Assembly (NCBI RefSeq): GCF_000485595.1
Contig: NW_014579701.1
Span: 1 to 24,065 of the forward strand
Origin: Priapulus caudatus
Lineage: Eukaryota > Priapulida > Priapulimorpha > Priapulimorphida > Priapulidae
Length of the DNA: 24,065 bases
Reading direction: 5' to 3'
Position numbers and translations under genes: made by a program. Each line of letters starts with the position of its first letter. Position 1 is the first letter of the stretch. Positions 1 through 8,100 of this stretch are shown in pieces. The notes under the pieces were generated by a model. That model did no database searches. It was not told the origin of the DNA and saw only the letters and a program-made list of their open reading frames with translations.

Positions 1-22
1 ATATATATATATATATATAGTA

Positions 23-55
<33 letters not shown>
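1..55. repeat. (TA)n microsatellite at the window edge
   Basis: Almost pure alternating TA, interrupted once by TAGTAG. It is low-complexity sequence with no coding content, and the window edge cuts it. Similar TA tracts recur at 1441-1527, 6440-6482 and 15790-15813. Confidence 0.9.
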
Positions 56-57
<2 letters not shown>

Positions 58-960
58 TCCCTCTGGATTACTAACCGCATAATTCGGGTACGTATGACCC
101 CACCCACCATCGCTAAACCCCGTGTTTATACACGAAGCTGGGAAGTAGCTTCCCCATGGGATCTGCATCGCACTGTATCACGTGTATCGCGGAGCATGCC
201 GATACATATGAAGATCATAGCAACTGTATGGATCTAAGATGCAGCAGGGAAGATGAGCGAACGGGGAGAAAAAAACTCAGGAGTGCCGGAGGCGTCAGAC
301 AGTGATACAGGGGATCCAAGATCCCCGAGGAATTTATATGAACCTTAGAATGTGACTGTTGTTTGTTAGACTCCTGTATATATATTGCTTGGGTGCGGTC
401 AATCGGTGTAACTGATACATCGTACACGCAGCACATATACATTCCAGAAATTAAATCGACTTAACATCTTTAGATTCAGGTCTTAACAACGACGTAAATG
501 NATAACATATTAACAGGAGTAGATAATAGGGAATTCCCTATTATTCCCTATTATCGACTCCTGATATTAATTAGCATTAAAAATTTCAAGTTTTAAAAAG
601 TTTCTTCAGTAGGCTGGCTATCTCTCCTGTAGGGTTTTCAAAATTGCGTAGAAACTGGATTTACGGAGAAATACCTGCATGTTGCGATAAACTTTTCAAG
701 GATTTCAACATATTAGCATGGCCGTAACCTCGGCTCGTCTGTGTACAAACACATCTGATTACGCGTGTTAGCTGCAGCTGTCCAGACATTACAAAATCTG
801 TGTATCATGTGCACATAAACTGCTAACCAAAACAAGCCCAGTAGCTGTGGCTACTCGACCTGATCTTCTAGGATAGCGCTTCCATACTGAATTACGATAT
901 AGCAATAACAGATATAGCTTGTAGTTCCCGAAATAGATCCACACATCCATCTCGCGCGCA
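56..960. other. Intergenic sequence without a recognisable gene
   Basis: No exon with flanking splice sites and no protein similarity that I recognise on either strand. The only structure is the palindrome at 514-563, listed separately. One ambiguous base (n) stands at 501, just upstream of that palindrome. The 75-codon minus-strand open frame at 215-442 has no recognisable features. Confidence 0.6.
514..563. repeat. Palindromic CAGGAGT...AGGGAA repeat, head-to-head copy
   Basis: A 19-base arm at 514-532 starting CAGGAGTAGATAATAGGGA is mirrored at 545-563 with one mismatch. Inside it, AATAGGGAATTCCCTATT at 525-542 is a perfect palindrome. The arm sequence recurs as a single copy at 15814-15836, and a related palindrome lies at 3691-3722, so this is a small repeat family. 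It may be the joined termini of a MITE; no internal sequence remains. Confidence 0.65.
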
Positions 961-1260
961 CGCCCGTGTGTGTGTGTCCGTGCGTGCGTGCGTCCGTGTG
1001 CGTCCGTGTGTGCGTGCGTGCGCGCGTCCGTGTGTGTGTGTGCGTCCGTGCGCGCGTGCGTGCGCGCGCCTGTGTGTGTGTGTGTGTGTGTGCGCGCGTC
1101 CGTGTGGGTCCGGGTGTGCGTGTGTGCGTGCGAGCGTCCGTGTGTGTGTGCGTCCGTCCGTCCGTGCGTGCTTGCGTTCGTGCGTCCGTGCGTCAGTGTA
1201 TGTGCGTGCGTGCGTGCGTCCGTCCGTGTGCGTGCGCGCGTGTGGCGAGTGTCGGCGGTG
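961..1260. repeat. GTGTGCG/GTCCGTGC simple repeat
   Basis: About 300 bp of alternating purine-pyrimidine GT/GC steps with recurrent GTCCGTG units, almost free of A on the plus strand. All three plus frames and the minus frame stay open only because the repeat lacks stop codons. The predicted Cys/Val/Arg or Thr/His/Arg strings are not proteins. Such tracts can adopt left-handed Z-DNA. A G9 run follows at about 1282. Confidence 0.9.
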
Positions 1261-1440
1261 TGGGGCGAGTAAGTGAGCGATTGGGGGGGGGTACGTCGTG
1301 GCGATTAACAACGTATGCCGGCTACGTATCTGCCTTCCGAACATCTCGCGGCGGCCCCCTTTCAAGTTACGGACGCGCAGTTATTGTGGCTTTGGTTTAT
1401 GACTCCTCTCTCCACCTGCACTTCGGCGCGACGAACGGCT

Positions 1441-1487
1441 TGTACATATATATAGTATATAATATATATAGCTCATATATATAATAA

Positions 1488-1527
<40 letters not shown>
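1441..1527. repeat. TA-rich microsatellite
   Basis: TATATA and TAATAATAATATTA tracts, followed at once by a CACACA/GCACGC tract (1535-1620). It is low complexity and explains the Tyr/Ile-rich open frames on the minus strand here. Confidence 0.85.
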
Positions 1528-1528
<1 letters not shown>

Positions 1529-1734
1529 TATATACACCCACACATCCCCACAAACACACACGCACAGCACGCACACACGCACGCCACGGTCGAACTGCAC
1601 GCGCGCACACAACACACATATTATATGGTGCCCGCACACAGCCAAGTTTATCACTCGTTCGGCACACGTGCGGGAAGCCAGACTGTGTGAAGCCGCTCAT
1701 AAACATAATGTGCCGATGTGGAAGGCTGGTAGAT

Positions 1735-3310
1735 TGTCGGGCAATCAGTCAGCAGCAGCAAGTAACAGCACGCTAGTAGTAGTAACACAGCAGCACCAGC
1801 AGCAGCAGTAGCATGCAGCGCAAAGCAGCAGGTAGCACCACCCACGCAGCAGCAGCGCCACACGCAATTGCATAGACCTATAAAGGTATACGTAAAGTTG
1901 GACCGGCCGTTTGCATATTGCAGTGCCAAGCAAATCTAGTTATAGGAAGTCATGCGTAACAGAGACCAAGATCGACGCCACAAACATAAACTGAGAGCAA
2001 GCAATGTAAGCCTAGCGGACCGAACAAGGCGGTCTATTCACTCAAACGTTATCTAGTTCACTCGAAGCAAGCAGCAGCAGCAAGTAAAGCAGCAGCAGCC
2101 GCAGCAAACAGTTCGAGTAGCGAGCGCGCTTCAGGGCTAGCCAGCTATATAACAGTGGAAATTTCGGAAGACACGTCAGCTGCCGGCAACCCTGGTAAGA
2201 CCATCAGTAGCAGTGAGCCTGCCAACAAGCCAAGCAGCTACCGAGAAACAGTCCATCAGCCCAAAAAAGTAGGCACGCCAAAAAACCCGCATTTGTTTCT
2301 GTGGAATACGAAAGCAATCACCCAGCCTCAGTATTCCACCTCAGTCAAAAAACGTCGAAGTAAAAAACACCAGAAAAAGCCAGCAGCAGCAGTACTAACC
2401 GCAGCAAGCAAAGCACCAACGGTATATCAGAACACCATTGCTAACGCAGTCAATCAAACTAAGTATAGACATGTAATCAACAGAAGCAGCTAAGGCACAG
2501 CAAGTACAACACTCAAAACGCAAAAAGCATAGTACAAACAACGCCCCTATATAAGTACTAAGATATCACATATATAAGTCAAGCTAACAGTAGTAGCCCC
2601 AGTAAAAGCCAAACGCGCAAGCATCAAGCAGCAAGGCAGCATCAAGTCATCAGGCGCAGCCAGCAGCATCAGCAGCAGCAGCCGCAGTAGCCAGCACCAG
2701 CAAGCAGCAGCAATCAGCAGTAGCAGCAGCAGCAAAAGAGCACGAGTGACGAGAGCAGCACAGCAGCAGGCATGCAACCACCACCGCGCGAAGCAGGCAA
2801 CACCTTTTACAGCCATTCAGGTTTAAGTTATTCATATCTCAGGCTACAATCCAAAAGACTAAGTCAGCTAGACAAAGGGTAATATTCTACAGCCAGAAAT
2901 GGCAAGACAACACAAAAGACAAGGCAATGCGAGAAGTGCAGCAGCAGCAAATACTGCAGAAAAGCAAGAGCAATCAAAAAAAGTTATACAGCAAGTCAAG
3001 CAGCAGGCAAGCAGCAACAAAGCAATCATAAAGTATCTATAAGCCGACCAACAGAGACATGACAGAGATAGTACCGAGAAAGCAAGCAGTAGCACAGCTG
3101 AAAAGCTTGAGAAAGACACGGACAGCATCTGCAGTGAGCACTCGTGAGCATTCACCGGCGAAATCCAAAACATGACAGCCCGTACAGTCATGTTGGACGA
3201 GAGAGGACAAGAGGAGAAAGTATCACAAGGGAGAGAAGGCTGAGTGTAATTAATCTGCTTTGTCAGGCAGCTGGAGGTTTGACTAGAAACTCAACACCCA
3301 AACATCAACT
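1735..3310. repeat. CAG/AGCAGCAA-rich, T-poor sequence of unknown nature
   Basis: The plus strand is rich in A, C and G and poor in T, with dispersed CAGCAGCAG runs around 1750-1860, 2070-2110, 2380-2410, 2650-2790 and 2935-3015. A 112-codon open frame at 2155-2493 opens with GTG, not ATG. Its lysine/serine/alanine composition follows from the base bias, and I recognise no domain. It could be a decayed retroelement 5' region, a noncoding transcript or degenerate trinucleotide repeat. No LTRs, reverse transcriptase motifs or poly(A) tail are visible to me. Confidence 0.45.
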
Positions 3311-4200
3311 CATCCTATGCCTCAATTAATATAATTCTCTCTCGTCTCTCACTCTCTATATTATATTTATCATTATGTATAATTTTGAAAGGTTTTCATG
3401 TAATATTTTGCTAATAACATTCATTGGGATGCAACATTAAATCTTTACTAACAGCCAAATAAAAATTATGGACAGAATTGGGTTGCGTTTAGACCGCTGC
3501 AAACATACGAAGCAGCTGAGATGATTTAGCATCTGTTTCGCACATGTCCTGATATTTAATGTAAACAATTTCTCACTGTGAATCTCTCTATTCAGTATAA
3601 AAAGAGGAAGCTGGTGATTTCAACTAATATGCCATGTATTTTTTTCTTACAAAATTCCACCAGGCAGATTAAAACCCTTTACTGTAAATTATCAGGAGCG
3701 AATAATATTATTCACTCTTGATATTATCCAGATTAAATCCACCCTACCACCGAGTTATCACCCACATATCGTCATAACAATATTTCACTTCAGTCTCCAT
3801 CCTCGGTGATGTGATGAATACTCAGTATGGTTTAATAGAAACCATTTCTCACGCGTTATATCTCAATTCGCAGTGTAATCTAGTAGACATAAAATTGGCA
3901 ACCTACACTTTGATATGATTTTAAAAAGACAATTTTAATATAATATGGCAGTTGATATATCATATTTCGTAATTAAACATAGTGATGGAACTGACAATGC
4001 ACCAACGGCTTTTATAGCAAGACATAGAAAATTGATTACGCTTCACTACAACTTTGCTATCACATTTCACTAACGCCACCTGTTGGACATTGCGACAACT
4101 TAAAACTAGACAGAGTGCACTCACGGAGAGTGCATACCTCTGCCAACGACATACGCCAGACGCCATACGACTCACGAACACACGAATAACCCACGATATA
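3311..4200. other. AT-rich intergenic sequence
   Basis: No exon or protein similarity that I can recognise. Apart from the 32-bp palindrome at 3691-3722, I see nothing organised here. Confidence 0.6.
3691..3722. repeat. 32-bp imperfect palindrome related to the repeat at 514
   Basis: The 16-base arm ATCAGGAGCGAATAAT is followed directly by its near-perfect reverse complement, with 14 of 16 positions pairing. The outer ATCAGGAG matches the terminus of the palindromes at 514-563 and 15814, which suggests the same family. Confidence 0.5.
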
Positions 4201-4221
4201 CGCCAGCGTACTGACATGTAC

Positions 4222-4346
4222 ACGCTGGCTTGCTGGCTTGCTGCTCGCTCGCTCGTAGCAGCCGCTCGTTGCTGCTGCTCGCTCACATGTATACGCTAGC
4301 TGGCTCGCTGAGCTGGCTGGTTCGCTGGCTCGCTGGCTGACGCGCT
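4222..4346. repeat. GCTGGCTC/GCTCGCTG simple repeat
   Basis: Degenerate tandem GCTGGCTTGCTG and GCTCGCTC units, interrupted by ACATGTATACG. A second run is at 4302-4339. It lies in the intergenic space downstream of ARMC7 and has no coding features. Confidence 0.7.
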
Positions 4347-4780
4347 AATATCGATCGCGCGAACACACGAACACACTAACGCACAAGAGCGAAAACATAA
4401 CCTCCTCCAACTCTGTTGGGCGGAGGTAATAATAACATTTACAGTCGTAGATTAACGTTTGATTACTATCGAGAGAAGCACGTACAGAAACCGTCAGATC
4501 TTTTTCCTTCACATGCAAATATATAGAATAAATACTTGACAATGACTTGTGGATGAAGTTGAAGCTGTATCTCTGTGGGAGCATCAGTGCTGGAGGTGTG
4601 TTTGACCACTTTTCTATCCACTTAGCTTTCCCCCACACTTCAGATCTGAAATTCCACAAGCTGTATCAATGGTACAAATGTGACACATATTGTAATAGTT
4701 ACATTGCTACCATTACAGCAACCCCACCTGTAATGTTAGCATTACTGCTATTCTACCTGTAAGCTTATAATTACTACCGC

Positions 4781-4977
4781 CAACATTACGATTACGATCC
4801 ACCCATCCCCGCAACACGTACCACCATAATCACACACGTTACACTATACTATCTGCAATGTTACGATTACTATACACCCACACCCGATACCTGTACCACC
4901 TTATCCATATAGTTACAGCAATGTTACGATTACCATCCGCTACACGCACCACCGTAACCACGCAGGTACGCTACCTG
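4781..4977. repeat. Degenerate 63-75-bp tandem repeat just downstream of ARMC7
   Basis: The motif CAATGTTACGATTAC or its variant CAACATTACGATTAC starts at 4781, 4856 and 4919. Each is followed by a C-rich segment ending in GTACCACC, then a TTA/CAC-rich stretch. Spacings of 75 and 63 bp indicate a decayed minisatellite of about three units. It abuts the ARMC7 stop codon (4978-4980), so it would lie in the 3' UTR on the minus strand. Confidence 0.65.
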
Positions 4978-5159
4978 TCACGTTCCGTTGCTCGTGACGA
5001 CGGAATCTGCCTCCTGGAGTGACGACACGCGTTGGGCTTCAGCGACCTGCTCAGCCGTGCAGTAGTCCGCGAGAAAGACGGCGGCCATGTTGGAGAGACG
5101 AGGATTGGTCGAGCGTTGCAGCCTCAGCATACAGTCGACCACAGCGAGCTCTGTGATCT
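4978..5159 (-). CDS. ARMC7: ARMC7 terminal exon 6 (stop TGA at 4978)
   Basis: The acceptor GCGCATAG is followed by a 182-bp exon encoding [16 protein letters not shown], then [12 protein letters not shown], then CTAEQVAEA, and a short polar tail ending in TSNGT and TGA. It matches the VVQCMLRF...IFLEDFC...QVAEAR end of human ARMC7. The exon is GC-rich against AT-rich flanks. Confidence 0.9.
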
Positions 5160-8100
5160 CTATGCGCGAGACAGTAATACGATATTATTTCTCTATTATT
5201 CCTGTGAGTGAAACGGTAATGTGAATAGATATTACGCCGGCCACTCATTCGAGAGATACTGCAGGAGAGAGGAATCGCCTATGATTATTTAATGAACTCT
5301 TTTTCTGTGAAATGCCATAATTTTTGAAGCAAAAAAAACAATGCTCAAAACATTAATCATCAGTGACATCTGAATTTGCATGATTATTTTAATTTATGAA
5401 GACAGAACATTCCGAATCAGAATGTTCGAATACCATGCAATTCAACAAAAGCCCGTCAGTTACCTTGTTTTGATTCGGGTGTGACTAGAAACATGAGACA
5501 GGCCATAGTGTTCAGTACAGTTTCCTCATGCATACTGAAACATACATGAAGGTTGAATAACATTAGATATTCTACTCTCATCTTCAACAAACAGTACAAC
5601 TACAGGTGGTGATAAAAACATAAACCAAATCAAATACACTGACAACGGGAAAGCATTGCACTAGCTGTAAAGGTCTAACTAACCTTGATAAGCATGGTAG
5701 GAGCAGCCTGACACCCTCTTGTTGCAAGATGTATACCTTGTTCTTCTTATCTGGAATACAACTAGAATTATTTAAGAATCAACAATTCGGTTACAATTTT
5801 ACATAAAAGCAATATAGAAATTTTCATTTACTTGCTCAGTTTAATGTACAAAGGAATAACTCAGTGCATTGGGCTATATTTACCAAGTAAACCACATATA
5901 AACCAGGGTTTCTTATACATAGGAGACACAGTGGCGCCCGCCGTTGTCAAATTTAACATCGCCGTTGTGAAAATGTTCCTGTATTTACTGATAAGTATAT
6001 CCTGTATCTATATATATACCTATAAGTATATCAATACATCCTGTATTTGAATCCATAATGCACATTTTTTCCCCAAACTGGCCATTACCTCCTTTGTCCA
6101 ATTTTCCCTCAGAAGAAACCCTGTAAACCCTTTAATATCTCACGTTCATCTTTCGTATTTATGTGTGGATACCAGCCATTACCTAGGCACAGATTACAGA
6201 TGCCTGCAGTAGCACTTTCTACAATGTTGCTGTCAGAATCCGATAGACTATCTGTAAAAGAAACACAGCACATGTATATAATGTTAACCGGTAAACATAA
6301 CCTAACCTATGTACATAAATACATACATGTACATGTGCATAAGTATGTACATGGTAAAATAAGTACATAAGTGTAATGTAAGCTAGAGGACCCATATTTT
6401 ATGCCTATGGATGATTGACCATATCAAGATGTCTATGGCAGCTAATATATATATATATATATGTATATATTATATATATATATTCGTATATATACTATTG
6501 ATTAACTTTAGTAACCTTAATTATTCCCTTTATCGAGTACCTGTTTGCATGTTCACTCACAGGTTATGGGCTATGGCCAAGGCATAAAAGAGGCTACATA
6601 TAATGTATATAAATTAGCTAACAGAAATGAAACCTTACAATATCAGATCAAAACTCTATACAGCTAGGAACTAATCTGATAATAGCAAAAGGCAGCATGC
6701 AATTTATGGAATGGATGAAATTTCACTGTTACCCCCGCTCACCAAGAAAAAGGTCCATAACATTAAGTGATCTCATGTGATCATAGTTGATTGGATCGTA
6801 TGCAAAATTGGCTAGATTGCTCAGTACTTGTAACTTTGCATCTGGAATAAAAAAAATCAAATGTTACCACTAGTTGCCACTTGGAGTACTGGGGAAGCAA
6901 ATGACCATGGCACCCCATACATGTGTTGCTTAGAGTAAAATAGCAGCAAAACAGGTAGAGTATAACCAAGGATTTTCGCTACCATTAATATTATCTGAAA
7001 CTTTATGAAGAGGAATATAAGAGGGAACATAGAAATGGGAAATGGGTAGTAGGTGGAAGAGGAAAGAGAGGAGAATATCGTGAAGGAAAATGGGAAGGTG
7101 GGGAAGGAATGTTGGGGAACAATTATGGTGAAGGCCAGATATCGAGAAATGATAGAGTTGTAGGCAGGAGAGGGGGTAAAGAGAAAGTGAACATGAGAGG
7201 AGGGCATGCAGGCAGACAAGGTATACTTAGGTAGGAGTGAATAAATAGGGAAAAGATAAGAGAGGACGGAGGAGAAATATGGAGTAGGAGGAATGCGCGT
7301 TTATGGATGAGGAATATATTCAGTATAAGGATAATAAAAGATGGTATACAGGGAAGCCATAAAGCAAGGCTCGACACTAGCGGTGGCCCGTGGCCCGGGG
7401 CCACCAAACTTGATGTCGGGCCACCAAAATTTCCAAAAAGTTAAAATTTGGTGGCCCGAACGGGCCACTAAAATTTCAAAGTGTCTATGTGATAAGAAAA
7501 TAAATTGTTTCTACGTGTAGAGTCTCATTCAAAAGAGAGCGAGCAATTCGTGGAGCGAGGGCCACACGTACGCACGTGCAGCATTCTACCGCGGGCATAC
7601 ACGGCGCACGGTTAGATCGGTCTACTGCGGCTGCAACAAGCCACGTTATTGTGTTAGACTGGTATCCGGCCTCACGCTCTGCTAAACAATGTACACGCTC
7701 TGCGACGAACAGTTCGGCCGCCGAACCAGTCTAGCCAGAGTCAAAATGTGAGCGGGCGCAGGCCAAAGCATATTTTGCCAAGCGCACAGCATCACATGTG
7801 ATTACATTGTATCAAGCGAACCAGAACAGCGGGTTCTGGTGAAAATTTGATGCCGTGGAATGGACAATTCAAATGTATGCCTCACATCAATTGTCAGTGT
7901 GTGGCGGTTGTTTAAAGACTTGTGCAAGTGCATCAGACGGCCCAATTTTCAAATAAGATACTAATACGAGATTGAAATAAGAGTTTATAATGTTTTACTT
8001 TGTTTTTTTTTCGGGCCACCAGATTTCATTTCGGGCCACCAAAAATTGAAAATCAATGATTTTGGTGGCCCGATCGGGCCACTGAAAAAAAAAAGTTAGT

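Noticed and set aside
892-1484. Open frames on both strands encoding Cys/Val/Arg or Thr/His/Arg-rich proteins
   Set aside because: They are translations of the GTGTGCG simple repeat, which lacks stop codons in every frame. There are no splice sites or domains.
2155-2493. 112-codon plus-strand open frame
   Set aside because: It starts with GTG rather than ATG, its composition follows local base bias, and no recognisable domain or splice context is present.
5051-5248. 65-codon minus-strand open frame over the last ARMC7 exon
   Set aside because: It is in a different frame from the conserved exon (4978-5159), which matches ARMC7. This frame is a shadow.
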